In this document: positions 1 through 8,278 of the stretch, one piece after another
Position numbering within the stretch: position 1 is the first letter of the stretch
Layout of the letters: every line of letters starts with the position of its first letter
NCBI RefSeq assembly: GCF_018130785.1
Contig: NZ_JAFCJT010000002.1
Coordinates: forward strand, 248,001 to 312,000
DNA from: Bradyrhizobium liaoningense
GTDB taxonomy: Bacteria > Pseudomonadota > Alphaproteobacteria > Rhizobiales > Xanthobacteraceae
Length of the DNA stretch: 64,000 nucleotides
Direction: 5' to 3'
Notes under the pieces: model-generated
Database searches by the model: none
Seen by the model: only the letters and a program-made list of their open reading frames with translations
Told to the model about the DNA's origin: nothing
Position numbers and translations under genes: made by a program

Positions 1-771
1 ACGAACAGGCAATCCGGCAATCGCAAGGCGTTGGCCCGCACCGTGCAGATCGTCTTTCAGGATCCCTACGCCTCGCTCAATCCGCGCCAGACCGTGCGTC
101 GTACGCTCGAAGATCCATTGCGGGTGCATGGCGTGACCGCCAAAAGCGAGATCGAGGACCGCGTTGCGACCATGCTGCGGCATGTCGGCCTGCGGCCTGA
201 ACAGGCCGACCGCTACCCGCACGAATTCTCCGGCGGCCAGCGCCAGCGCATCGGCATTGCGCGCGCACTGATCCTCAATCCAAAAATCGTCATCTGCGAC
301 GAGCCCGTGTCGGCGCTGGACGTCTCGATCCGCGCCCAGATCATCAATCTGCTGCTGGAATTGAAGGAAACACTCGGCCTCTCCTACATCATGATCAGCC
401 ACGACCTCGGCGTCGTCGAACATATGAGCGACAGGGTTGCCGTCATGTATCTCGGCCGCATCGTCGAGAACGGCGGCTGGCGCGAGATTTTCGAGCGGCC
501 GGCGCACCCGTACACGCAAGCCCTGATCGCCGCCATTCCCGATCCGCTGCACCATGCACCGTTGGCTACGACAGGGGGCGATCTGCCCAACCCGCTCAAT
601 CCGCCGGAGGGATGTGCATTCAGCCCGCGCTGTCGTTACGCGGAGGAGATGTGTCGCCGCGAGCCCGGTCCGTCGCTTGAAACGCGTCCCGACGGCCACG
701 CAGTGAGGTGTTGGCGAGCTGATGAGATTGCCGGTCGGAGGGCGTTGGCCTTGACCGGAGGGCATCCCTAG
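1..771 (+). CDS. Oligopeptide/dipeptide ABC transporter ATP-binding protein, C-terminal part (5' end outside window)
   Basis: The frame is open to the left edge, so this is the 3' part of a gene whose start and Walker A motif lie upstream. Visible in order are the Q-loop ([12 protein letters not shown]), the ABC signature ([13 protein letters not shown]), Walker B ([12 protein letters not shown]) and the switch histidine (MISHDLG). After these comes the C-terminal domain typical of OppD/DppF proteins, with spaced cysteines in [14 protein letters not shown]. It would energise import of peptides or related solutes at the inner membrane. The SLNPR Q-loop and this C-terminal domain point to the second (F-type) ATPase of the pair. 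The substrate cannot be told, because the permease and binding-protein genes are not in view. Confidence 0.93.
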   Translation, partial: TNRQSGNRKALARTVQIVFQDPYASLNPRQTVRRTLEDPLRVHGVTAKSEIEDRVATMLRHVGLRPEQADRYPHEFSGGQRQRIGIARALILNPKIVICDEPVSALDVSIRAQIINLLLELKETLGLSYIMISHDLGVVEHMSDRVAVMYLGRIVENGGWREIFERPAHPYTQALIAAIPDPLHHAPLATTGGDLPNPLNPPEGCAFSPRCRYAEEMCRREPGPSLETRPDGHAVRCWRADEIAGRRALALTGGHP

Positions 772-975
772 GATCGAGGGCGACCGTTGTGGGTCAAAAG
801 CGTCGTTCTAGTGCCCCGCTAGTCACTTCCGGTCTGCCCCGATAGGCGAACGATTTTGGAGCCCGCCCATGGACAATCGTGTGGGCTTGATCCTTGGGGC
901 GGCCCAATCGCATATCGCCCTATTTTCATCTGTGCTACCTGATTGAATAGCAAAATGTAGCAGGAAAGGCAGATC

Positions 976-1194
976 ATGACTGACGATCAGGTCAATCTCG
1001 TCGTTCAGCACCTTTGCGAGCAACTGCACCTGGCGCTCCGATTGAAGGGCAGCGAAGCACATCCACCAAACGCCAAGGAGATTGGATTCGATCCGGCCTC
1101 TGTGAGAACCGTATTGCTGACCGGCTTGCGTTCGGCGGGTGTCACGACCCACCACGAGGCGGTCGGGAAGAGCGAAGAGCCGCCGTGGTCCTAA
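976..1194 (+). CDS. Small hypothetical protein (72 aa)
   Basis: An ATG follows a purine-rich AGGAAAGG at 961-968 with suitable spacing. The 72-residue product is hydrophilic and has no recognised motif, signal peptide or membrane segment. The antisense frame over the same DNA is also open and longer, but it is rich in Arg and Ser and has no ribosome-binding site, which looks like a shadow. The gene stands alone between the peptide-transporter ATPase and the convergent transglycosylase gene. Existence is plausible and function is unknown. Confidence 0.4.
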   Translation: MTDDQVNLVVQHLCEQLHLALRLKGSEAHPPNAKEIGFDPASVRTVLLTGLRSAGVTTHHEAVGKSEEPPWS

Positions 1195-1249
1195 ACACAA
1201 AGCGCGGGAAAGAAGCCTCGCGCCAATGTCTGGGCAGTCGCGAGCTGTT

Positions 1250-2347
1250 CTATCTCGAGCGTTCGGCCGCCGCAGTTAGCACAGGATAGCGGGCATAGAG
1301 CGTGTCGACGCGGTCCCGCCACATCGCCACGAACGCACCCGAGGTGAGACTATCGACCGACTTCCATTCGCGTTTGACCGCAGGCAGCGTGTTGCCCCAG
1401 ATAGCGCGCTTGCACCATCGCTCGCCCTTCGCCGAGCCCTCCTTGGTTGCGCACATCGACTTCCAGGCAATTCGCTGCGGACGGCTGATGTGTTGGGCGG
1501 CTCCTTCCCAGCCCTGCTGGTGGATCAGGTAAAGGTCGGAAAAGGTCGGCTTCTTCTGCGTCAATATTTCGAATAGCGCAGCCTCGCTGAGAAACTTGTA
1601 GGCGGCACCCATAGCGTTGTCGCGAGGATTGAGGATGTCGCCCGATCCGTATTTGTTGAACTCAAACTTGCTCAGCTGGAACAGGCCGATATAGGAGCCG
1701 GTGCGTTGCTTGGGATTGAAATCGGATTCGATTTTGGCGACCGCTTTCATGAAATTGACATCGACACCGAACGCTTCGGCTGCACGTTCGATCTCCTGGA
1801 CGGGCGTTCCGAGCGGAACGCGGCTCAACGCCGACAAGGCGATCTTCGCGGGTTTCTCCGGCGGCGGAATTTCCGAGTAGACGTAGTATTTGAGATACGA
1901 CGGTTTGCCTTCGCCTGGATTGGGCGAAGCAACGGGCGGACGGTCCTGCTGAAGCGTTGCCGAGTTCTCGGGCAACTCCGCCTCAAGGCTGGCGACCTGC
2001 AACATTGGCCCTTGCGAAGTGGTTACATCGGACGGCGGCACCGAGTCCGGCGCCGCGGCACTGAATCCCGCCGCAACGATCGCATTAGCCGATAATCCTG
2101 TATCGAATTTCTTCTCGATGGTCGGGGCCGGAAACGCGGCGCCGGCATTTGTCAGGACCTTCGTCACATTCAGCGGGATGCCGCTGAATGCATCAGCCAC
2201 TCTTGCATTCGGCGTTGCGATGCTTGCGCGCGGTACCGCGATCTGACCAATCGCGGCAAGCGAAGCCGCTGTCAGCGCGCCGGCAATACAGCTTGCTTGC
2301 CAAATCTTCAATGTCGCCAGCCGCGCGGCCGCGGTCCCCCCATTCAT
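1250..2347 (-). CDS. Secreted/membrane-anchored lytic transglycosylase-like protein (SLT domain)
   Basis: A 365-residue protein with a hydrophobic N-terminal segment (about residues 15-37), a low-complexity linker to about residue 150, and an SLT lysozyme-like domain from about 180 on. The putative catalytic glutamate is E207 in AVAKIESDFNP, followed by the typical GLFQLSKFEFNKYG and NPRDNAMGAAY motifs. Family members cleave the MurNAc-GlcNAc bond of peptidoglycan in the periplasm, usually for wall remodelling or to make room for envelope machines. No secretion-system gene is next to it, so a housekeeping role is more likely. Substrate and localisation are inferred. Confidence 0.85.
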   Translation of the reverse strand: MNGGTAAARLATLKIWQASCIAGALTAASLAAIGQIAVPRASIATPNARVADAFSGIPLNVTKVLTNAGAAFPAPTIEKKFDTGLSANAIVAAGFSAAAPDSVPPSDVTTSQGPMLQVASLEAELPENSATLQQDRPPVASPNPGEGKPSYLKYYVYSEIPPPEKPAKIALSALSRVPLGTPVQEIERAAEAFGVDVNFMKAVAKIESDFNPKQRTGSYIGLFQLSKFEFNKYGSGDILNPRDNAMGAAYKFLSEAALFEILTQKKPTFSDLYLIHQQGWEGAAQHISRPQRIAWKSMCATKEGSAKGERWCKRAIWGNTLPAVKREWKSVDSLTSGAFVAMWRDRVDTLYARYPVLTAAAERSR

Positions 2348-3036
2348 GTCCCCGACTTGGCACGCAGATTAAGGAGGCGAGGGGATGACAATGGGGCGCA
2401 CCTGTGGCGCAGGTGCGGCCAGTCTCGGCCGCGTCGCCAAGATTGCCTCAATTGGAAGTTGCGGTCGTGATGCGCCTCCTGCCGAGGAACAGGACAGGCG
2501 CCATATCGCCCAACTATCGCTAAACAAGGCATCTTCGTGCGTCAGCGCATCGAGACCGGCGCCCGTCGCCGACGGCGACGCCGCGCTGACACACCTGCTG
2601 TCCGCGCTGCGTACCATTCGGCACGCAGCGAGCCCGCCAATTGAAGCTGCTACCCTACTCGTTTTTAAGATTCGGATTGTCGACCGCGCGAACTCGTGAC
2701 TCCGACGAGCGGGAGCAATCAAATCGAGAGAAAGAAAAAAACCGGACGACGCCGGGGCTTGATCAATCGCGCTTGGTCAGTGTCGCGTATCAGTGCTTGG
2801 CGATGAGCGGGCCGCCGAAGCGGCTCGAGACCGCATCTAACCCTGACCAGGCGCCGGGGTGCAGCACATGTTCATTTGATCCGGGCCATCCTGCCGGGCG
2901 GTGGGAGAAAGGGGCGGTTCCCGAAGGTAGTCGATAACTACCAAGGACTTGGTCGCAAGGAACCAGATCGTCCCCTTCCACGTTGACAAGGCGACCCGAT
3001 CAGAACCGACAGTTCAAGCAACACAGGGGGCCAGCG
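2348..3036. other. Intergenic stretch, about 690 bp, no supported gene
   Basis: Several short frames are open on both strands (for example 2385-2699 plus and 2369-2722 minus), but they overlap each other, have Arg/Ser/Ala-biased translations and lack convincing ribosome-binding sites. The 3' part (2983-3036) can be read in frame with the LuxR-type gene, but the better start is downstream. Promoters for the transglycosylase gene and the LuxR-type gene must lie here; no clear -35/-10 pair was recognised. Confidence 0.4.
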
Positions 3037-3657
3037 ATGGACCAGGTGGTGAGCGATGACGCGCGTGAAAGCGGACCGTTGGAGCAGGCCATTTCTGCCG
3101 CGCGAGGTGGGATCATATTCGTTGATGTCGACGGCCAGGTGGTGGGAATGGACAGCACCGCCCGGCGGAGTCTCGACGGCGAGGTGAAGCAGCTCGACTT
3201 GCCGCTTCGCAACGAAGACGCGCGTGCGATTGACTGCTTCATGTCCGCCGAAACGGTGAATATCAAAGGTGTGCCAACTCCAGTTTGCGTCGTGCAGGAA
3301 CGCGAACCTGCCGAACGCGAGGCCGCGATTGAAGCGGTGCTGGCGGACACGACGTCTTTTGCTCGCAGCATCATCGATCGGATCAAGACGCTGAGCTTCG
3401 CGGCGTCCGATACGAAGGCTCAGGATCTTGATGTTCTCACTGTGCGCGAGAAGGAGACTCTCGGACTGATCTGCCAGGGCAGGAGCGATATCGAGATGAG
3501 CGCTCAGCTGAATTTGTCGCAAAACACCGTGCGCAACCACATCTCCTCGCTTTATCGGAAGATCGGCGTCCATCGGCGCAGCGCCGCAATTCTGTGGGCG
3601 AGGAAGCGTGGCATTACTGTTGAGAGCCTGCGCAGCACGCGGCGAGGACACCGATAA
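3037..3657 (+). CDS. LuxR-family transcriptional regulator with PAS-like N-terminal domain
   Basis: A 206-residue protein from the ATG at 3037, which follows a purine-rich AGGGGG; an in-frame start at 2983 is less likely. The first 100 or so residues resemble a PAS fold (GGIIFVDVDGQVVGM near the start). The C-terminal 60 residues are a GerE/LuxR helix-turn-helix: LTVREKETLGLICQG, then LSQNTVRNHISSLYRKIGV. There is no receiver domain. It lies 187 bp upstream of kaiBC-histidine kinase in the same direction, so it may regulate or act as output for that locus; this link is inference from position. Confidence 0.85.
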   Translation: MDQVVSDDARESGPLEQAISAARGGIIFVDVDGQVVGMDSTARRSLDGEVKQLDLPLRNEDARAIDCFMSAETVNIKGVPTPVCVVQEREPAEREAAIEAVLADTTSFARSIIDRIKTLSFAASDTKAQDLDVLTVREKETLGLICQGRSDIEMSAQLNLSQNTVRNHISSLYRKIGVHRRSAAILWARKRGITVESLRSTRRGHR

Positions 3658-3844
3658 GCGGCGCCGCCGCGATGAGGGACCTACCAGTCGTCTAGTAGTT
3701 CTAGCTCTCTTGCGCCAAGGCATTGCTTGTTGTTCCCTGCTATGGCTCGTTGGATTCGCTGGGAGCATCCGTAGTTCGAATGCTGCAGCGTCGCGAAGGC
3801 GCATCGCCATAGGGCGGGCGGTCAAAAGATGAGGCAATGTCTCC

Positions 3845-4129
3845 GTGGCCGTTCGCTTGCTCCGACTCTATGTCGCCGGAAATTCGGCCAGTTCGCGCCG
3901 GGCTCAGCAAAATCTTGAACGCTTGCGCGTCTCGCTCGGTTCCCGCGGATGGGACGTCGAGATCGTCGACGTTCTGGAGAGCCCAGAGCTCGCCGAAAGC
4001 GCCAGAATTATCGCCACACCCACGCTCTCCTACGAAGATGCGGCGCGCACCCGGCGCATCGTCGGTGATCTCAGCGACACGGCGCGGGTTCTTGAATTTC
4101 TCGGGATCGACGAAAAGGACGAGGTATGA
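3845..4129 (+). CDS. kaiB: KaiB-family circadian clock protein
   Basis: A 94-residue thioredoxin-like KaiB protein from a GTG start at 3845. It matches the family along its whole length: LRLYVAGN near the N-terminus, VEIVDVLESPELAE, IATPTL and RRIVGDLSD. In cyanobacteria KaiB switches fold and binds the CI ring of phosphorylated KaiC to drive dephosphorylation. The stop codon overlaps the kaiC start (ATGA at 4126-4129), which indicates translational coupling. No kaiA gene is present in the window. Whether it supports a free-running rhythm or only an hourglass-type timer cannot be read from sequence. Confidence 0.9.
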   Translation: MAVRLLRLYVAGNSASSRRAQQNLERLRVSLGSRGWDVEIVDVLESPELAESARIIATPTLSYEDAARTRRIVGDLSDTARVLEFLGIDEKDEV

Positions 4130-5592
4130 CTGCTGAGGAAGTAGAGATCTCTGGCGTCCTGGAGCGAGTCAAGACCGGCGTCGAAGCCTTTGATGAACTT
4201 GTCATGGGCGGCTTGCCGCGGGCGCGATCCACGGTGGTCGGCGGGACGCCCGGCAGCGGAAAAACCGTGTTCGCCACCCAATTTCTCGCTCACGGCATTA
4301 CGCACTTCGACGAGAATGGCGTGCTGGTAACGTTCGAAGAGCCGCCTGCCGACATCGAGACCAATATGAGTGGCTTCGGCTGGAATCTGGCAAAATGGAG
4401 AAAGAATGGCCGCCTTGCATTTGTCGATGCGAGTCCGCCGCCGAATGATGAGCTTGTCATCGGAGACTTCGACCTTGCGGGACTGCTGTCGCGAATTCAA
4501 CATGCCGCCAGAAGCGTCAATGCCCAGCGGGTCGTGCTGGATTCGCTGACGCAGCTGTTCGATCACTTCATCGGTGATCCCAAGATCCTGCGTCGTGAAT
4601 TGTTTCACATCAGCACTGCGCTCAAGAAGTCGGGGCTTACCGTGTTGATGACGGCGGAGCGGAACAGCGAGTACGGTGAGATCACGCGCCATCGGCTGGA
4701 GGAGTTTGTTGCGGACAACGTCGTGATTCTGCGAAACGTTCTCTATCGCGAAAAGCGCCGTCGTACGATCGAGGTTCTGAAGATGCGCGGCAGCCATCAT
4801 GTCGAGGGTGAGGCGCCGTTTACACTGCTCGGCGGCCGCGGCATGGTGGCGATCCCGCTGTCGTCGCTTCGCTTGGAGCAGCACTCGAGCACTGTACGCG
4901 TGACGAGCGGCAATGCCGATATCGACGAGATGTGCGGGGGAGGCTTCTTCCGCGACAGCGTCACGCTTGTCAGCGGAGCAACGGGTACGGGCAAGACGCT
5001 CCTTGTGACCAATTTCGTATCTGGCGGCGTTGAGGCTGGTGAGAAGGTCCTGATGTTTGGCTACGAGGAGAGTCGCGGCCAGCTCTTCCGCAACGCCAGC
5101 GGCTGGGGAGCTGATTTCGCTCGCATGGAGGCCGAAGGCAGGCTTAAGGTGGTCAGTCTTTACCCTGAGGCGCAGGGGCTGCCTGATCATTTGCTGACCA
5201 TCCAGGGAATGGTCGATGAATTCCAGCCCAACCGGATTGCGGTGGATAGCCTCTCGGCGCTGGAGCGGATCGCTCCGGAGACCGGCTTCCGCGAGTTCCT
5301 GATCAGCTTGACCTCCTTTATCAAGAAGCGAGAGATCGCGGGCCTTTGTACGGCGACGAGCAAGTCGCTGCTCGGAGGCGAGAGTGCGAGCGAGCAGCAC
5401 ATCTCCACGATGACGGATTCCATAATCCTGCTGCGCTATATTCAGGAGCAGGAAATCATGCACCGCGGCTTGATGGTGCTGAAGATGCGCGGCAGCGAGC
5501 ACGCCAAGGAGATCCGGCGATTTTCCATTGACGGTTCCGGTATGCATCTAGGCGACCCCTTCAAGGAAGCACCGAACGTGTTCAGAGAATGA
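4126..5592 (+). CDS. kaiC: KaiC-type double-domain ATPase/autokinase
   Basis: 488 residues with two RecA-like KaiC domains. CI has Walker A GGTPGSGKT (39-47) and the catalytic glutamate pair E71-E72. CII has SGATGTGKT (283-291) and E314-E315. The cyanobacterial phosphorylation pair S431/T432 is conserved as S427/T428 in HISTMTDS, and the T426 position is a serine (S422). The protein ends soon after LGDPF, so the C-terminal A-loop and tail that bind KaiA in Synechococcus (519 residues) are missing, consistent with no kaiA here. It is coupled by 4-bp overlaps to kaiB upstream and to a hybrid histidine kinase downstream, the likely partner. Confidence 0.95.
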   Translation: MTAEEVEISGVLERVKTGVEAFDELVMGGLPRARSTVVGGTPGSGKTVFATQFLAHGITHFDENGVLVTFEEPPADIETNMSGFGWNLAKWRKNGRLAFVDASPPPNDELVIGDFDLAGLLSRIQHAARSVNAQRVVLDSLTQLFDHFIGDPKILRRELFHISTALKKSGLTVLMTAERNSEYGEITRHRLEEFVADNVVILRNVLYREKRRRTIEVLKMRGSHHVEGEAPFTLLGGRGMVAIPLSSLRLEQHSSTVRVTSGNADIDEMCGGGFFRDSVTLVSGATGTGKTLLVTNFVSGGVEAGEKVLMFGYEESRGQLFRNASGWGADFARMEAEGRLKVVSLYPEAQGLPDHLLTIQGMVDEFQPNRIAVDSLSALERIAPETGFREFLISLTSFIKKREIAGLCTATSKSLLGGESASEQHISTMTDSIILLRYIQEQEIMHRGLMVLKMRGSEHAKEIRRFSIDGSGMHLGDPFKEAPNVFRE

Positions 5593-7502
5593 GATCCGCA
5601 CGGACGGCAGCTGGAATTTCCATGACGGACAACGAGATCGGCTCAATGGTCGAGCAGCCGGATTTTCAGTTCCTGATCGAAAAGAACGCCGACGGAATTA
5701 TCGTCGTTGATGAAGCAGGACTCGTGTTGTTCGCCAATCCGGCAGCGGAACGCCTGTTCGGACAGCCGTCTCGCGCGTTGATCGGATCTCCGATCGGGGT
5801 GCCGATCGTGGTCGACGAGATGAGCGAGATTGCAATCCACCAGCCCGGAGGCGGATTGGTGGATGCGGAGATCCGGACCGTGGAAACCAGCTGGGACGGC
5901 CAACGGGCGCGTCTCGCCAGCGTGCGCGACGTATCCGAGCGCCGCGCCATGGAGGACCGCACGCGACACGCCGCCAAGATGGAGGCGATCGGGCGTCTGA
6001 CCGCGGGCATCGCGCACGACTTCAACAATCTGCTGGCGGTGGTTCTGGGCAGTCTGGAGAGCGCAAAGCGCCGAATCGAATGGGAAGGCAGCGAACTCGC
6101 GTCGTTGCTCGACAACGCTACGCGCGGTGCCCAGCAGGCGGTGCTTCTGACCAGCAAACTGCTCGCTTTCGCGAGGCGTAAACCCCTCGAGTTTCGTCAA
6201 GTCGATCTGTCCGACTTGCTCGCCAGCATGTCGGATTTGCTACAGCGAACATTCGACGAGAGGATCGCGGTGCGCGCGGAAATTCCGAGCGAGCTGTGGG
6301 CCGTGGAGGTCGATCCGACGGAACTCGAGGCGGCGATCCTCAATCTGGCGGTCAATGCGCGTGATGCAATGCCGGACGGCGGCGAACTCGTGATCACGAC
6401 TGAGAACATCGATTTCGCACGTGACGACGCCGAGGACGGCGGCGGCAAGGCGGGGCCCCACGTCAGGATCTCGGTCGCCGATACGGGAGAAGGTATGACG
6501 GCCGATGTCCTCAACCGGGTATTGGAGCCGTTCTTTACGACAAAGGGCGCTGCGCGAGGGACAGGTCTCGGGTTGAGCCAAGTCTACGGCTTTGCCAAAC
6601 AGAGCGGGGGTTATCTCAGGCTTCGCAGCGAGGTCAACGTCGGGACCACGGTTGATATCTACCTGCCCAAAGCGGCGACAGGTTCGGATCAGAAGCCGCA
6701 GGTCGAGCCGAGTGTAGAGCTCAAGACCATCCCGCGGGCGCGCAGCGGCGAAACCGTCCTCGCAGTTGAAGACGACGAGGATGTCCGCGCCATCACCGTG
6801 GGTAACCTGCGCGAGCTCGGCTACACCGTAGTTGAGGCCGCTGACGCAGACGCGGCGCTCCGGTTGCTGCAAGGAGCGACGACATTCGATCTGCTGTTCA
6901 CCGACCTCGGCCTTCCCGGCCGCATTAACGGCAAGATGCTCGCGGGTCGTGCACGGGCCCTGCATCCTGAATTGAAGATCCTGATCACGACGGCCTACGC
7001 CGGCGACGTTTTGATCCGCGAAGGACGGCTCGATCCGGAAATCGAGCTGCTCAGCAAGCCATTCTCCTTCGCCGCACTTGGCAACCGGGTTCGCGGATTG
7101 CTCGACGGCGGGCGTCCAGGACCTGGCCGTGTCCTTCTGGTCGAAGATGAATTTCTCCTGAACTTGCTCGTCACGGACATGCTTGCAGAAGCCGGGTTCT
7201 CGGTGGATGCGGCTGCGAGTTTCGGGGAGGCCGCGAAAAAGGCGCGCTCAGGGATCGACGATCTCGTGGGTGCTATCGTTGACCTGGGGTTGCCGGACAG
7301 GCCCGGAGATGAACTGGTCACGGAATTACGCGCCCTGTATCCCAACCTTCCGGTCGTGCTGGCAACCGGCTACGCGGACGACGATGTCCGAAAACGCTTT
7401 TCCGTCGCCAAAGGAGTTCAATTGCTGACGAAGCCGTTCGACCTTGACCGTTTGACGGCTGCCCTCGGAAGAGCCGGCGTGAGGATTTCCCCTCCAATGT
7501 GA
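5589..7502 (+). CDS. PAS hybrid histidine kinase with two C-terminal receiver domains
   Basis: 637 residues if translated from the ATG overlapping the kaiC stop (5589); an ATG at 5622 is an alternative. Order: PAS domain (about 25-115), HisKA with the phospho-accepting His143 in GIAHDFNNLL, HATPase with N-box (LNLAVNARDAMPDGG), G1 (DTGEGM) and G2 (GTGLGLSQVYG), then two receiver domains with phosphorylatable Asp439 (FTDLGLPG) and Asp565 (VDLGLPD) and conserved Lys490 and Lys615. There is no membrane segment, so it is cytosolic. Coupling to kaiC suggests that it reads KaiC state, as SasA or CikA do in cyanobacteria, although it has no KaiB-like sensor domain. No DNA-binding output domain is attached. 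Confidence 0.92.
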   Translation: MRSARTAAGISMTDNEIGSMVEQPDFQFLIEKNADGIIVVDEAGLVLFANPAAERLFGQPSRALIGSPIGVPIVVDEMSEIAIHQPGGGLVDAEIRTVETSWDGQRARLASVRDVSERRAMEDRTRHAAKMEAIGRLTAGIAHDFNNLLAVVLGSLESAKRRIEWEGSELASLLDNATRGAQQAVLLTSKLLAFARRKPLEFRQVDLSDLLASMSDLLQRTFDERIAVRAEIPSELWAVEVDPTELEAAILNLAVNARDAMPDGGELVITTENIDFARDDAEDGGGKAGPHVRISVADTGEGMTADVLNRVLEPFFTTKGAARGTGLGLSQVYGFAKQSGGYLRLRSEVNVGTTVDIYLPKAATGSDQKPQVEPSVELKTIPRARSGETVLAVEDDEDVRAITVGNLRELGYTVVEAADADAALRLLQGATTFDLLFTDLGLPGRINGKMLAGRARALHPELKILITTAYAGDVLIREGRLDPEIELLSKPFSFAALGNRVRGLLDGGRPGPGRVLLVEDEFLLNLLVTDMLAEAGFSVDAAASFGEAAKKARSGIDDLVGAIVDLGLPDRPGDELVTELRALYPNLPVVLATGYADDDVRKRFSVAKGVQLLTKPFDLDRLTAALGRAGVRISPPM

Positions 7503-7596
7503 GTTGATCAGGCTCGAGCTGCTCAGGTGGTAACACGCATTGGCCGGCGCTGGACCGGCGGTCATGAGGGACCATGGCGTGAGCAGAACAACAGCC

Positions 7597-7851
7597 TCAA
7601 TCCAGCCGGTTATTCTTAAACGTATATCCGACTTGTAGAAGGCTGCCTTTGTCGTCGCGCACCTCGATGGCCATCCGAATTGCGGCGCCGCCGTTCACCG
7701 CGTCCCGTGCAGTATCGCGAACCACATCGGCAAACGACTCTGCAGCTTCGGCCTGCACAGCTGCGAGATCACGCAATTCCATACCCTCTTCGTCAATGGC
7801 CAGGGTATCGCCGTCGCGCACGTCGAAATAATATCTTGTCATGCCCGTCAT
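7597..7851 (-). CDS. DUF6894-family small protein
   Basis: 84 residues beginning MTGMTRYYFDVRDGD, with the RYYFDVRDG start and ELRDLAAVQAEAAES segment typical of a small-protein family (DUF6894) abundant in rhizobia. Function is unknown. The start at 7851 lies 1 bp from the stop of the zinc-ribbon gene on the same strand (ends 7853), so the two are probably co-transcribed and coupled. The alternative start, three codons in (7842), gives MTRYYFDV. It converges with the kaiBC-kinase operon across about 95 bp with no strong terminator. Confidence 0.8.
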   Translation of the reverse strand: MTGMTRYYFDVRDGDTLAIDEEGMELRDLAAVQAEAAESFADVVRDTARDAVNGGAAIRMAIEVRDDKGSLLQVGYTFKNNRLD

Positions 7852-7852
7852 G

Positions 7853-8014
7853 TTAGTCGTCCCAGATCAATTCGCTGCATTTGCGACAGCGATAAACGAG
7901 CACCACGGTTCCTCTGGGAATGTCTGGAAGCGTCAGATAGAAGCGTGGTGTTCCATCGCACCGCGGGCATTGGCTCGGCGGGTGGCCAGGCGGTTTCGGA
8001 TCTCTCTCAGCCAC
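7853..8014 (-). CDS. Putative small zinc-ribbon protein (53 aa)
   Basis: A short frame on the minus strand from a GTG at 8014 to the TAA at 7853-7855. The translation starts MAERDPK and holds two CxxC knuckles, QCPRCDG and YRCRKCSEL, separated by 21 residues, then ends IWDD. This spacing is typical of a zinc ribbon. Its stop lies 1 bp from the DUF6894 start, which supports a two-gene unit. No strong ribosome-binding site is visible and the start is uncertain; the frame is open to a TAG at 8048. Function is unknown. Confidence 0.55.
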   Translation of the reverse strand: MAERDPKPPGHPPSQCPRCDGTPRFYLTLPDIPRGTVVLVYRCRKCSELIWDD

Positions 8015-8167
8015 CGATACCCACTGAACGCGTTGTCGGTGATCGCTCTATTGCTATCAGGGAAAGGTCAACGAAGCCACTAAGCCTCATGCGGTTCCAA
8101 CCCCTGGCGCGATTTCACCGCGCTCTCAAGCGAAGTGGGCAATGATGACATCGTGCTCCTGTTTTGC

Positions 8168-8257
8168 CCGACGTGTCAAACGCCAGTGAAGCGCGTGCTC
8201 AAACCGCTACGCGCTAAATTCTTCAATGATTTGTACTGTGCATGGGGTTGTTTTCGC
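8168..8257 (-). repeat. Dispersed bipartite intergenic repeat, copy 1
   Basis: On the minus strand, a 24-bp core (8234-8257, beginning GCGAAAACAACC) is followed 53 bp later by a 13-bp box (8168-8180, TTTGACACGTCGG). The same core occurs exactly at 24119-24142 on the plus strand, with a matching box (12 of 13 bases) 43 bp further on. This copy sits just 3' of the sugar ABC permease gene. It may be part of a transcript end or a mobile palindromic-type element. Confidence 0.75.
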
Positions 8258-8278
8258 GTTTTTTGTTTTGAGGGCTGC

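Noticed and set aside
823..1200. 125-codon minus-strand frame
   Set aside because: It has no ribosome-binding site or recognisable pattern and overlaps a better-supported small plus-strand frame.
4030..5547. 505-codon minus-strand open frame
   Set aside because: It is antisense to kaiC, which has complete Walker and catalytic motifs on the plus strand.
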